34,861 nt of DNA from Candidatus Iainarchaeum sp. (GCA_016931555.1 JAFGEM010000074.1:1-34861), one strand, 5' to 3'. Counted from the first letter of the stretch, positions 15,615 through 24,009 are shown. Made by a program: numbers and translations. The notes: generated by a model from the sequence alone, not told the origin.

Positions 15615-16679
15615 TCAGATTTTCCTTTCAATTAAATAATCTGCAAATTCTTTTAACATTTTTTTTGCCTCGCTCTCCGAAAGCTTTGGCTCGAGCTTTT
15701 CCCATGCCTCTTTTACAATTGCCCTTGCCTTTTCCCGAGCATAATCAATTGCACCTGTTTTTTTGATTATTTCAATTGCCGCTCTAATTGTTTTCTGACT
15801 CTCGGGATGCGAATTCAATATTTCAATCAATCTCTTTTTTTCCTTTTCGCCCGCATTTTTGAGTGCGTGCAACACCATTATTGTGCGCTTTCCCTCATGA
15901 ATGTCCTCCCCAACTCCTTTTCCCTTTTGGAATTCTTCTCCCACAAGATTAAGAATGTCATCCTGTATCTGGAATGAAACACCCACAGTTTCCGCAAACT
16001 TTCCCAAGGCATCTTCCTGTTCCTGTGTGGCGTTTCCTGTTATTGCGCCGAGCTTTGCAGCAAACCTTGCAAGCACGCCTGTCTTGTAAACACACATCTG
16101 CAGATACTCCTGCTCTGAAACATTTTGCTTTTCCCCCTTGTGCCACCATATGTCCATTGCCTGTCCAAAGCTCACTTTTATCATTTCAGCACTGTATAAT
16201 TCGTAAATTTTTTTTATCTGCACTGCGCTCAAATTGTGCGGGTTTTTGTATAACAGTGTGAGCGGTGCAAAGTACATTAAATTTCCGTCGTTTATTGCAA
16301 TGTCATTTCCATATTTAATGTGCGTGCATGGTTTTCCCCTTCTTGTTTCTGAATTATCTTCAATATCGTCTACCATGATTGTTCCGTTATGTATAAGTTC
16401 CACTAGTGGTGTCATTTTTAATGCAAGTTCTTTGCTGCCGCCTACTGCTTCGCACGCCAAAATTGCGAGTGCAGGCCTCCATCTTTTTCCGCCCCTGTCC
16501 AAATATTCCCAGATTGGCTCTGCAGCGCTTTTTGTAAGTGTCTCTGTATCAAATGCAAAATCAGGTTTCCCCAAAACATATTCCAGCCACTCTGCAGTTA
16601 TTTTCCTTGGAAAAACAGCTTCTATTTCTTTATCTACAAGCGGCACTATTTTTTTCAAATAATCCTCAATACTCGCCAT
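15615..16679 (-). CDS. Geranylgeranyl diphosphate synthase-type polyprenyl synthase
   Basis: Extends DMAPP with IPP to C15-C20 prenyl diphosphates for archaeal membrane lipids. The 354-aa protein has a first Asp-rich motif DDIED at residues 104-108 inside HNGTIMVDDIEDNSETRRG, and a second motif FQIQDDILNL near 237, where the usual DDxxD ends in Asn. GGKRWRP near 63 is the IPP-binding block. The DDIEDNS..RRG form and DDxxN resemble the type III (eukaryotic-like) synthases more than the usual archaeal sequence. The ATG at 16679 has AGGGG upstream, and a good TATA box lies 45-55 nt upstream. It would use the products of the operon at 1-12.7 kb. Confidence 0.93.
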   Translation of the reverse strand: MASIEDYLKKIVPLVDKEIEAVFPRKITAEWLEYVLGKPDFAFDTETLTKSAAEPIWEYLDRGGKRWRPALAILACEAVGGSKELALKMTPLVELIHNGTIMVDDIEDNSETRRGKPCTHIKYGNDIAINDGNLMYFAPLTLLYKNPHNLSAVQIKKIYELYSAEMIKVSFGQAMDIWWHKGEKQNVSEQEYLQMCVYKTGVLARFAAKLGAITGNATQEQEDALGKFAETVGVSFQIQDDILNLVGEEFQKGKGVGEDIHEGKRTIMVLHALKNAGEKEKKRLIEILNSHPESQKTIRAAIEIIKKTGAIDYAREKARAIVKEAWEKLEPKLSESEAKKMLKEFADYLIERKI

Positions 16680-16723
16680 TATTTTTGCCCCTGACCACAA
16701 AAAATTAGTGCTCTTTCCCCTTT

Positions 16724-16734
16724 TTTAATTATAA
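16724..16734 (-). promoter_or_regulatory. TATA box of the prenyl synthase gene
   Basis: The minus strand reads TTATAATTAAA, followed by a purine-rich leader and an AGGGG ribosome site before the ATG at 16679. The predicted transcript start is near 16702. Confidence 0.5.
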
Positions 16735-16740
16735 CGCCTG

Positions 16741-16783
16741 TTTTGCCTGCTTGTGCTTTTTGGGCTTTGCAGATTTTGCCTGC
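16741..16783. repeat. Pair of 10-bp direct repeats upstream of the prenyl synthase promoter
   Basis: TTTTGCCTGC occurs at 16741-16750 and again at 16774-16783, 33 bp apart (about three helical turns), just upstream of the TATA box. It could be a paired activator site or a chance repeat. Confidence 0.3.
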
Positions 16784-16791
16784 TAATTGAA

Positions 16792-17370
16792 TCAGCTTGT
16801 GTTGCACACGTATGAAACAACAACGTTTTTCATTTCTAAATCATAGCCCGCTGTGTTTCCCGTAGCTGCAACGTCAAGAAACTCTGCCATTCCATAAGAA
16901 TATTGTACTTTTCCATTTCCTACTATGTAATTTCCTGCCGGCAAATCCCTATATTCTGTGCCGTAACAGCCGTCGAGTGTTGCGCCTCCTCCTCCTTGTG
17001 GGGTTCCAAGAGGCTGGCTTATGGGCACATAGCTGTTTAAAGGCCCTGCAATCCATCTGTTTGACAAGTTTCTTTCTACGCTATTGCTTTTATAAAGCAC
17101 TGGAACATAAAAGTCAGCAAAGCCCCCTCCCTGGACATATACATCTGTGCCGCAGTGCATTAGTATTACATTGCATGTTGTGCCTGGCAGTGCAACGCTT
17201 CCCGCAAAAATTTTCTCTGTATCCTTGTCTGAGAGCACTATTGTCCCAGTAATCTTGTTTCCTGCTTGTGCTTCTCCGAACAGGTTGTTTGCCTGTCCAA
17301 TCAGCACTGCAGAGCTTAATATTACAATTCCGAATATTGCTGCTGTCCAGAATTCTTTTGGTGCGTTCAT
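16792..17370 (-). CDS. Membrane-anchored surface protein, paralogue B of a tandem pair
   Basis: A 192-aa protein with a short N-terminal cytoplasmic part (MNAPKEFWT), one hydrophobic segment at residues 9-25 acting as signal anchor, and an extracytoplasmic part with several cysteines and Gly-rich segments (GTPQGGGGATLDGC). It is the downstream member of a pair: the first 43 residues differ from its neighbour at only two positions, then the two diverge apart from a similar SYVC end. No catalytic motif is seen. It is likely a pilin-like or other envelope protein. It starts 6 nt after the stop of the neighbour, so the pair is one transcript. Confidence 0.75.
   Translation of the reverse strand: MNAPKEFWTAAIFGIVILSSAVLIGQANNLFGEAQAGNKITGTIVLSDKDTEKIFAGSVALPGTTCNVILMHCGTDVYVQGGGFADFYVPVLYKSNSVERNLSNRWIAGPLNSYVPISQPLGTPQGGGGATLDGCYGTEYRDLPAGNYIVGNGKVQYSYGMAEFLDVAATGNTAGYDLEMKNVVVSYVCNTS
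17242..17370 (-). repeat. N-terminal cassette repeat, copy 2
   Basis: This 129-nt stretch encodes residues 1-43 of the downstream paralogue. It differs from 17980-18108 at about nine positions by eye (roughly 93% identical), while the rest of the two genes shows no such DNA similarity. Confidence 0.8.
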
Positions 17371-17376
17371 GTTTTA

Positions 17377-18108
17377 TCAGCTCGCTGTGCAGACATAAGA
17401 GGCTGTCATATAGTGGAGTTTATATTCATTCATTGCAATGGTTGCAAGGCTTCTTGCCTGTATAACATAGTTTTTGCCCCCTGCAATTCCCTTTGCTTTA
17501 AACGTGAAACAATTTCCAGAAGAAATTCCGCTTGTAGTGCTTGCCATTATTCCGCTCTGCCAGGCTTCGCGGGCTTCATTGTACCTTATTAGGAAATTTC
17601 CGCCTGTAAACGCGTAGATTTCTGCGTTGTCGCTTAATGTTTCAATAAGGGTAGCTCCCGGAGTTCCTATGCAAGTTTCCATTTTGGATATTGCCTCTGC
17701 TTTTGTTGCAGCCTCTTGCCCGTCGCAGGCATAGTTTCCGCTCCATCTTGGGGTGAATATGTCCATCCCAGTGCTTCGGTTTGCTGCATCAAATACTTCT
17801 GCACTGTTTGTAGCGCCTGCAAAATCATTTGGAATCTGTGCTTTTGAGTCGGGATCCCATAGCCCGAATTTTCCTCCACACCCCGTTATCAGTATATCGC
17901 ACTTGTTTCCCGGGAGTGCAATTGCAGTTACTGTTGTGTTTGGTTCTCCTGCATTAATTGGAATGTCTCTCATTATTATTGTCCCTGTAATCCTGTTTCC
18001 TGCTTGTGCTTCTCCGAACAAGTTGTTTGCCTGTCCAATAAGCATTGCAGAGCTTAGTATTACAATTCCGAATATTGCTGCTGTCCAGAATTCTTTCGGC
18101 GCATTCAT
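17377..18108 (-). CDS. Membrane-anchored surface protein, paralogue A of a tandem pair
   Basis: A 243-aa protein with the same N-terminal anchor as its downstream neighbour (hydrophobic segment at residues 9-25, then NNLFGEAQAGNRITGTI). A longer extracytoplasmic part follows, with six or more cysteines that could form disulfides (NKCDILITGCGG, NYACDG, METCIG, GNCFTF, SYVC). The C-terminal half is rich in small polar residues. Function unknown; an envelope or pilus-related role is the likeliest reading because a class III signal-peptide protein is encoded just upstream on the same strand, 40 nt away. Confidence 0.75.
   Translation of the reverse strand: MNAPKEFWTAAIFGIVILSSAMLIGQANNLFGEAQAGNRITGTIIMRDIPINAGEPNTTVTAIALPGNKCDILITGCGGKFGLWDPDSKAQIPNDFAGATNSAEVFDAANRSTGMDIFTPRWSGNYACDGQEAATKAEAISKMETCIGTPGATLIETLSDNAEIYAFTGGNFLIRYNEAREAWQSGIMASTTSGISSGNCFTFKAKGIAGGKNYVIQARSLATIAMNEYKLHYMTASYVCTAS
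17980..18108 (-). repeat. N-terminal cassette repeat, copy 1
   Basis: Encodes residues 1-43 of the upstream paralogue; see the matching copy at 17242-17370. The sharp end of similarity after codon 43 suggests a conserved anchor module joined to different outer domains, or recent gene conversion of the 5' ends. Confidence 0.8.
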
Positions 18109-18148
18109 GTGCTAAAATAAGAGTTTTCTAGTATAAAAATCTTTTTGC

Positions 18149-18802
18149 TCATGGTTTCGGCGGAATTCCATAGCATGTTATTGTCACACTTTTTTCATAA
18201 CCAAATTGGTCATTATATGTTATTACCATTGAGCGTTCTTTTTGAAAATTATTTCCTGCAATGTTTGTGTTATTACAGCCTGGCAGTGAATGATAGCCAA
18301 TAAAAATTCCTTCAATGTGAATTTTTTCCCCGCCTGAGACTTTTAGTGGGTTTGAGGGGTTTATGGTTGTCACGTCAACTCCGTTTACCAGCTTGGGGCC
18401 CCACCACCGTTCAATGGCAAATTCCTCGTTGTAAGTGCAACCCCCTGCCTGCCCAGTTGTTGTGATTAATTCCGGGAGCCGGATGTCTTTGATTAATATG
18501 GGCCCGCCTGTTCCGTTTATGATATTCATTTCCCCCGCTTTATCCGCGCCATACAATGCTGCTCCCCAATACTCGCAGTGTTCTCTTGGGGATCTTGCAG
18601 CGCAGTTTGCGTATTTTGCTGGGCTGTAGGGAAAGTTGTAGCTTTCTAGTGGCATTGTTAGTATGTCGTTTGAGACGCATGTGAATTGGTCTTCGGGCGG
18701 TGCGAATAAAAAGAATAGTACTGCCGCGACAGTGACTATAATTATCAGTCCCCAGCCGTATGTCATTAGGTATTCTAATCCTGATTGCGCGCGCGAATTC
18801 AT
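18149..18802 (-). CDS. Pilin-like protein with class III signal peptide
   Basis: A 217-aa protein beginning with an archaeal class III (type IV pilin-like) signal: NSRA then QSGLEYL, followed by a hydrophobic helix (LIIIVTVAAVLFFLFA). It would be cut before the Gln by an archaeal prepilin peptidase and assembled or anchored through the helix. The outer part is beta-rich with about seven cysteines. The frame stays open 54 codons upstream, but this part is Lys-rich and overlaps the next gene. The ATG at 18802 puts the signal at the N-terminus, and a TATA element at 18822-18833 predicts a leaderless transcript starting there. Confidence 0.85.
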   Translation of the reverse strand: MNSRAQSGLEYLMTYGWGLIIIVTVAAVLFFLFAPPEDQFTCVSNDILTMPLESYNFPYSPAKYANCAARSPREHCEYWGAALYGADKAGEMNIINGTGGPILIKDIRLPELITTTGQAGGCTYNEEFAIERWWGPKLVNGVDVTTINPSNPLKVSGGEKIHIEGIFIGYHSLPGCNNTNIAGNNFQKERSMVITYNDQFGYEKSVTITCYGIPPKP

Positions 18803-18821
18803 GCAATACAATAGTTTTTTT

Positions 18822-18833
18822 CTGTATTTAATT
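18822..18833 (-). promoter_or_regulatory. TATA box of the pilin-like gene
   Basis: The minus strand reads AATTAAATACAG. At 25 nt spacing, the transcript would start at about the ATG (18802), i.e. leaderless. Confidence 0.45.
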
Positions 18834-18896
18834 ATTGCTTTCAGGCTTTTTATTTTGCCGGCAGATAAGTTTAGCTTGGTTTTTGCATTGGCGAAG

Positions 18897-20369
18897 TCAT
18901 TTCTTTTTGTAGTTGTCCTGAATGTGTGCAAACAACTCCTGTTTTTTTTCTTTTGCGAGTTCAATCATTTTGCTTGCAATTTTTCTGTATCCCTTGTCTC
19001 CCTCTCCGCAGGTTCTTAGTTCGCAGAGCACTGTTAATTGCCGTGGAGCCATGCACATTAAAAATCTTTTTCTGCTGCCCTGTGCTGCAACTGTTTTTGC
19101 GAGTTCAGGGTATTTCACTGCAATTTTTTCAATTAAATCAGATGTTTGCTGCATTGCTTCTTTGTAATCTTTTTCTATTGCAGATTCCCGAATTAATTCC
19201 GGAGTGTCAAAACCTGCTTTTCCCCGCATGTTCTGCTGGAACCTTAAATTCATTCTGTTTCTCTTAAAGTCTTTCCAGAGCGCCCATGGCGCTTCTACCT
19301 CAAAAACAATTGGGCGTGTTTCAAATCCTCTCACAGGGTTTTCCCTGTTGCCCCTGTCTCCTGCGGCAATTTCAAATATTCCTTTTCTCTCGTGCGCATT
19401 AAATCCTGAAGCTGTTTCAAAAATTTCTTCAAATGTTTTGTTGCAGTGCGGGTAAAGAATTTGTGTTAATGCAAGCTCCTCAGTCGGCAAATCAAAGAAC
19501 ATTGTAACATTTTCTTTTACTGGTGAGAATTTTCCTTCAAACAATTCTGTTGCCTTTGCTTTCAATGCCTCTTCTCTTTTGATTACATTTTCCATTGGCT
19601 TTATTTCTGCAAAGTATTCGGGGAACAGTTTTGAGGCCTCTTCCAAACACGCTTGCGCATACCCCTGTATGTAATTGTCTTTGTATGTTAATAGCTTGCG
19701 GAAGTGCTCTATTACAGAGCGTGTGTTGCCGCCTAAGATTATTGTTGTGTATGCCGCAATTGGAATCAAAAAGCGCAGTGAATCCAGCACTGAAACTTTT
19801 TCAGGCAAATCCTGTTTGCCTGCTTCTTTGAGCCTCTGCATTAGAATGTCAAATCCGTTTGAGTATAATTCAAAGTTTTTTGCAATAACTTGTTTTGCTT
19901 CTGCTGCAAATTCGCTGTTCATTATTGTCGGGTCCCAATAAACCCTGTCAATTCCGAATTTTGCAGAGTATCTTGTGGATAATTCCATTGTTGTCATTGG
20001 ATAGTAAAAGTCCTGTTGTGCGCCTGTCGCATAAATAGGGTTTTGTTCCGACACAAGGAATATGCTTGCGCCTTCTCCCGCGCTCTTGTGCCCGTATGTG
20101 TAGAAAACATCCTTGTTTTTTTCCGCGCCAAACTCTGTCGCTGGCTTCAAAGCAGCTTCTAAATCGTTTCCATTTTCTATTGCCTTTGCAACAGCCTCCA
20201 TTGCTCCCTTGTCTTTCAGTATTTTCAAAAACCTTTCCCGCAGATCAGGAAACCGACTCACTCCCATGTACACATACGCCTGCAGCGCTGGGGGAATGTT
20301 TTTCAGGGCAAATATTGGCTTGTCAGTGTTTGTAAAAAAATAGTCTAAAATTTGTTTTTCTGCTTCCAT
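18897..20369 (-). CDS. Tandem ThyX-like protein (FAD-dependent thymidylate synthase family)
   Basis: A 490-aa protein that looks like two ThyX domains in a row. In the first half, MTTMELSTRYSAKFG (near residue 124) matches the NExSxRY part of the ThyX signature, and IPIAAYTTIILGGNTRSVIEHFRKLL (around 207) matches the later core. In the second half, DFKRNRMNLRFQQ (near 375) matches the RHR part of the signature, and CMAPRQLTVLCELRTCGEGDKGYRKIA (around 445) the C-terminal core. Each half therefore keeps a different part of the active-site motif. Thymidylate synthesis (dUMP to dTMP with FAD and folate) is the family role, but full activity is not certain. A TATA element at 20392-20406 predicts a nearly leaderless transcript. 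Confidence 0.75.
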   Translation of the reverse strand: MEAEKQILDYFFTNTDKPIFALKNIPPALQAYVYMGVSRFPDLRERFLKILKDKGAMEAVAKAIENGNDLEAALKPATEFGAEKNKDVFYTYGHKSAGEGASIFLVSEQNPIYATGAQQDFYYPMTTMELSTRYSAKFGIDRVYWDPTIMNSEFAAEAKQVIAKNFELYSNGFDILMQRLKEAGKQDLPEKVSVLDSLRFLIPIAAYTTIILGGNTRSVIEHFRKLLTYKDNYIQGYAQACLEEASKLFPEYFAEIKPMENVIKREEALKAKATELFEGKFSPVKENVTMFFDLPTEELALTQILYPHCNKTFEEIFETASGFNAHERKGIFEIAAGDRGNRENPVRGFETRPIVFEVEAPWALWKDFKRNRMNLRFQQNMRGKAGFDTPELIRESAIEKDYKEAMQQTSDLIEKIAVKYPELAKTVAAQGSRKRFLMCMAPRQLTVLCELRTCGEGDKGYRKIASKMIELAKEKKQELFAHIQDNYKKK

Positions 20370-20391
20370 AAAAAAAATTCTGCATGTAATT

Positions 20392-20406
20392 GTTTAAATT
20401 ATATGC
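20392..20406 (-). promoter_or_regulatory. TATA box of the ThyX-like gene
   Basis: The minus strand reads GCATATAATTTAAAC, about 25-30 nt upstream of the ATG at 20369. Confidence 0.5.
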
Positions 20407-20467
20407 ATTCCTAAACTAATTTTTTTTATTTGCTTTTTGCGCTTTTCTTTGGAACAGCAGTAAAAGA

Positions 20468-21100
20468 TTATTTTATTCCCCTGTGCTCTTGAACAAATTC
20501 TTTTATATCACTAATATATTTGCGCGTTAAATTTTCGCTTGGAGGCGCGTATATTGGAACAATTTCTTCAATAGTATAACGCCCTTTTTTGTAATAGTGG
20601 GAGCCGTTTGCAATAAGCTTAAACCATGCCTCAATTCCTTTTTCCCATGAGTCAAATTTTTGGAAACCTGTTTTTGAATTTGGCTTGCGCAAATTCCCGG
20701 GATTCTTGTTTTTTGCTCCAAGCCCCAGTGCTCCGAACTTTGATTCTTTTCGGAAAAATGCGAGTGCAAAAGCAGGGTCAATATTGTATTTGCGTGCGAG
20801 TTCATGGATGTGCTTTCCCTGCTCTTTTAATGGCGTGTTTTGCAGCACAGTGTTTATTTTCACAATGTGCATGCTTGGCTTGCCATGCTGGATTCTCATA
20901 TCGGAATTAGAATAAACTGGTTTCGCGCTTTTTTTCTCCGGGTTTTTTTTCATTTGCTTTTCCCTGCGCGGATAGCGCCTGTCAAGCCATTTTATTCCAT
21001 ATGCCATTGCCCCGACAGCTGTGCCATATCCAATTGCCTTTCCAAGCAGTTTCCTCCGCGTAATCCTGTTCTGCGCCTGCTGCTTTCTTTTCCTTTGCAT
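20468..21100 (-). CDS. Tat-exported glucosaminidase-like (lysozyme-fold) hydrolase
   Basis: A 210-aa protein. The N-terminus has a twin-arginine signal (RITRRKLLGKAIGYG at residues 12-26) followed by a weakly hydrophobic stretch, so it is likely exported folded and possibly membrane-anchored. After a basic linker, residues 90-205 resemble the glucosaminidase domain of bacterial peptidoglycan hydrolases: ARKYNIDPAFALAFFRKESKFG with the candidate catalytic Glu, NPGNLR, a FDSWEKGIEAWFKLI block, and IVPIYAPPSEN. Most archaea lack murein, so the substrate is open: bacterial cell walls, another glycan, or the cell's own envelope. The assignment rests on motifs read by eye. Confidence 0.75.
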   Translation of the reverse strand: MQRKRKQQAQNRITRRKLLGKAIGYGTAVGAMAYGIKWLDRRYPRREKQMKKNPEKKSAKPVYSNSDMRIQHGKPSMHIVKINTVLQNTPLKEQGKHIHELARKYNIDPAFALAFFRKESKFGALGLGAKNKNPGNLRKPNSKTGFQKFDSWEKGIEAWFKLIANGSHYYKKGRYTIEEIVPIYAPPSENLTRKYISDIKEFVQEHRGIK

Positions 21101-21129
21101 GCATTAATTACTCATTTGCAGGAATTTAA

Positions 21130-21193
21130 GTGTTTTGGCGTGTTTTTAATTATGGCAAAACACATTAATTTATGGGAATTTTTTGTGTTTTGC
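21130..21193. repeat. Three copies of an 8-mer in alternating orientation
   Basis: GTGTTTTG occurs at 21130-21137, its reverse complement at 21156-21163, and GTGTTTTG again at 21185-21192. Copies 2 and 3 extend to a perfect 10-bp inverted repeat (21155-21164 with 21184-21193, 19-nt loop). They lie in the 255-nt divergent space between the hydrolase and ppdK genes, 30-93 nt from the hydrolase start. Confidence 0.5.
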
Positions 21194-21355
21194 AAATAGC
21201 AAATTGCAGTCGAATAGTTCAGACAATATGGCAATTCGCTATAGATTTAAAATCCTTTTCTTATGCAAAATTAGTAACAGAGCCTAGATAATTAATTTTC
21301 TTTAGTTAATTAATTATGGTTTTTTTGTTTAATTTGTTAGATTTGAGGTGATTTT

Positions 21356-23992
21356 TTGAAACAATACGTATACCTGTTTGACGAGGTAAAGAACGCGAAT
21401 TCACAGGAAATGATTTTTAAGCTCGGAAACAAGGGAGCACAATTGGCAGAAATGACTACATCTGGTTTGCCTGTTCCTCCGGGATTTACAATTACTACTG
21501 AGGGCTGCAATGAGTTTTATGCCCTTGGAAAAAAATGGCCTGATGGATTGGAAAAACAGGTCAAGGAAAAACTTGAGGCTCTTGAAAAGAAAATTGGCAA
21601 AACTTTGGGCAATGCGGAAAATCCCCTCCTATTAAGCGTGCGCTCTGGAAGCTATGTTTCAATGCCCGGAATGATGGACACTATTTTGAACCTTGGAATG
21701 AATGACAAGACAGTTGAGGGTTTGGCAAAAAAAACAAACAATAAGAGAATGGCTTTTGATTCTTACAGGCGCTTTTTGACAATGTTTGGCGATGTTGTTT
21801 TGGGTGTAAAGCACTCTGATTTTGAAAAAATTTTGGATGCAGCCAAAGAAAAGAAGGGCGTAAAATTTGACACTGATTTGTCAGCAGAGGATTTGGAGGC
21901 ATTGATTCCCCAGTACAAGGAATTAATAAAAAAATCTATTGGAAAGGATTTTCCGCAGGATGCTTGGGAACAATTAAAACTTGCCATAAATGCTGTTTTT
22001 GACTCTTGGAATACTCCGCGCGCAGTTTCATATAGGAGAATAAACCACTTGAGAAGCGATGCAGGCACTGGTGTTAATGTGCAGGCAATGGTTTTTGGAA
22101 ACATGGGTGAAACCTCAGGAACTGGAGTTTCATTCACAAGAAACCCGGGCACTGGAGAAAAAGAGCATTACGGAGAATTTTTGATTAATGCGCAGGGTGA
22201 AGATGTTGTAGCAGGAATAAGGACACCAAAGCCAATTGATGAAATGAAAAGCATTCTCCCTGATGTGTACAAAGAGCTTTTAAAAATCTATGAGACTCTT
22301 GAAAAACACTATAAGGATTTGCAGGATTTTGAATTCACAATCGAGGAAAAGAAACTTTATCTCCTGCAAACAAGAAGCGGGAAGAGAACTGCGCAGGCAG
22401 CAGTAAAAATTGCTGTTGACATGCAGTCAGAGGGCGTGCTCTCAAAAGAAGAGGCTGTTATGAGAGTAAAGCCTGAACAGCTGGATAAATTATTGCATAA
22501 ACAGCTTGACCCAATTGCAGTAAAGGAAAAAGAGGCAATAACAAAAGGAATTAATGCTTCTCCAGGGGCAGCAGTTGGAAAAGCTGTTTTTGATTCTGAA
22601 ACAGCGCACAAAATGTTTGAGGAAAATCCAAAGGAAAAAATTGTTTTAGTGAGATTAGAAACAAGCCCTGATGACATTGAGGGAATGAATGTTGCACAGG
22701 GAATTTTGACAGCAAGAGGCGGTGCAACTTCGCACGCTGCAGTTGTTGCAAGAGGAATGGGAAAACCCTGCGTTGCAGGAGCCTCAGACATTTCAGTTGA
22801 CGAGGAAAAGCGAGAGTTCAGTGTTGGAGGTCTCACAATCAAGGAGGGGGACTGGATTTCTCTTGATGGCGGCACTGGAGAAGTGTTTGAGGGGCAAGTG
22901 CCCTTGGTAGAACCCTCACTAAAAGGGGATTTTGCAGTTTTAATGGAATGGGCAGACACATTCAGAAAATTAGAGGTTAAAACAAATGCAGACACTCCAA
23001 AGGATGCTGAAACAGCAAAAAAATTTGGCGCCCAGGGAATTGGATTGTGCAGGACAGAGCACATGTTTTTTGAGGGCGCGCGCATTAAGGCAATGCGTGA
23101 AATGATTCTCTCGGAAAAGCTTGAGGAACGTGAAAAAGCTCTTGCAAAATTGCTTCCATTCCAAAAAGAGGATTTTAAGGGGCTTTTCAAGGTAATGACT
23201 GGCCTGCCAGTAGTAATACGCTTGCTGGATCCTCCTTTGCACGAGTTTCTCCCTAAAGAGGATGATGAGATAGAGGAGCTTGCGGGAGAAATGAATATTC
23301 CTGCGGAAAAAATAAAATCAATTATTTCCTCATTGCATGAATTCAATCCAATGCTCGGCTTCAGAGGCTGCAGATTGGGAGTAACATATCCTGAAATAAA
23401 TGCAATGCAGGCAAAGGCAATTTTCCAGGCAGCGTTAGAAGCACAGGCCGAGGGAATAAAGCCTGTTCCTTACATTGAAGTGCCTCTCGTTGGAAACGTA
23501 AGGGAATTCAAAATGATTAAGGAAATAATTGAAAAAGAGGCAGAGGCAAGCGGGGCAAAGGGAAAGGTAAAATATAAGATTGGGACAATGATTGAGGTTC
23601 CAAGGGCATGCATTACTGCGGATGAAATTGCAAAGGAAGCAGAATTCCTGAGCTTTGGGACAAATGATTTAACACAGATGGGCTGCGGCTTTTCAAGGGA
23701 TGATGCGGGAAAATTCTTGAAGCATTACGTGGCAAAGGGAATTTATGAAAGAGATCCCTTCCAGGCAATTGACCAAGAGGGTGTAGGCGGCTTAATGAAA
23801 TTGTGCATTGAAAAAGCCCGCAAAGTAAACCCAAAAATTGAAATTGGAATTTGCGGTGAACACGGAGGCGAAGCAAGCAGCGTGGAATTCTGCCATAAAA
23901 TCGGCTTGAACGATGTTAGCTGCTCTCCCTACAGGGTTCCAATAGCACGCTTGGCAGCAGCACAGGCAGCAATAAAAGAGAAAAACAAATAA
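21356..23992 (+). CDS. ppdK: Pyruvate, phosphate dikinase
   Basis: Interconverts pyruvate, ATP and Pi with PEP, AMP and PPi, at the bottom of glycolysis/gluconeogenesis. At 878 aa it is full length. The ATP-grasp domain starts with GNKGAQLAEMTTSGLPVPPGF near residue 24. The phosphohistidine domain has GGATSHAAVVARGMGKPCV near 450 with the catalytic His. The C-terminal PEP/pyruvate barrel carries GTNDLTQM near 765 and the catalytic Cys in GICGEHGGE near 830. The start is TTG at 21356, with GAGGTGA at 21345-21351 only 4 nt upstream. A TATA-like TAGATTTAAAATCC lies about 100 nt upstream. It ends 17 nt from the convergent small gene, in a T-rich stretch that may act as terminator. Confidence 0.97.
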   Translation: MKQYVYLFDEVKNANSQEMIFKLGNKGAQLAEMTTSGLPVPPGFTITTEGCNEFYALGKKWPDGLEKQVKEKLEALEKKIGKTLGNAENPLLLSVRSGSYVSMPGMMDTILNLGMNDKTVEGLAKKTNNKRMAFDSYRRFLTMFGDVVLGVKHSDFEKILDAAKEKKGVKFDTDLSAEDLEALIPQYKELIKKSIGKDFPQDAWEQLKLAINAVFDSWNTPRAVSYRRINHLRSDAGTGVNVQAMVFGNMGETSGTGVSFTRNPGTGEKEHYGEFLINAQGEDVVAGIRTPKPIDEMKSILPDVYKELLKIYETLEKHYKDLQDFEFTIEEKKLYLLQTRSGKRTAQAAVKIAVDMQSEGVLSKEEAVMRVKPEQLDKLLHKQLDPIAVKEKEAITKGINASPGAAVGKAVFDSETAHKMFEENPKEKIVLVRLETSPDDIEGMNVAQGILTARGGATSHAAVVARGMGKPCVAGASDISVDEEKREFSVGGLTIKEGDWISLDGGTGEVFEGQVPLVEPSLKGDFAVLMEWADTFRKLEVKTNADTPKDAETAKKFGAQGIGLCRTEHMFFEGARIKAMREMILSEKLEEREKALAKLLPFQKEDFKGLFKVMTGLPVVIRLLDPPLHEFLPKEDDEIEELAGEMNIPAEKIKSIISSLHEFNPMLGFRGCRLGVTYPEINAMQAKAIFQAALEAQAEGIKPVPYIEVPLVGNVREFKMIKEIIEKEAEASGAKGKVKYKIGTMIEVPRACITADEIAKEAEFLSFGTNDLTQMGCGFSRDDAGKFLKHYVAKGIYERDPFQAIDQEGVGGLMKLCIEKARKVNPKIEIGICGEHGGEASSVEFCHKIGLNDVSCSPYRVPIARLAAAQAAIKEKNK

Positions 23993-24009
23993 TTCTCTTT
24001 TCCTTTTTC

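Noticed and set aside
21152..21199. 14-codon leader-peptide-like frame (MAKHINLWEFFVFCK region) upstream of ppdK
   Set aside because: No ribosome site, and it probably lies upstream of the ppdK promoter; more likely a by-product of the inverted repeat.
22357..23346. Long open frame (329 codons) antisense to ppdK
   Set aside because: It lies wholly inside the strongly conserved ppdK frame and its Ser- and Pro-rich product is typical of a reverse-strand shadow.
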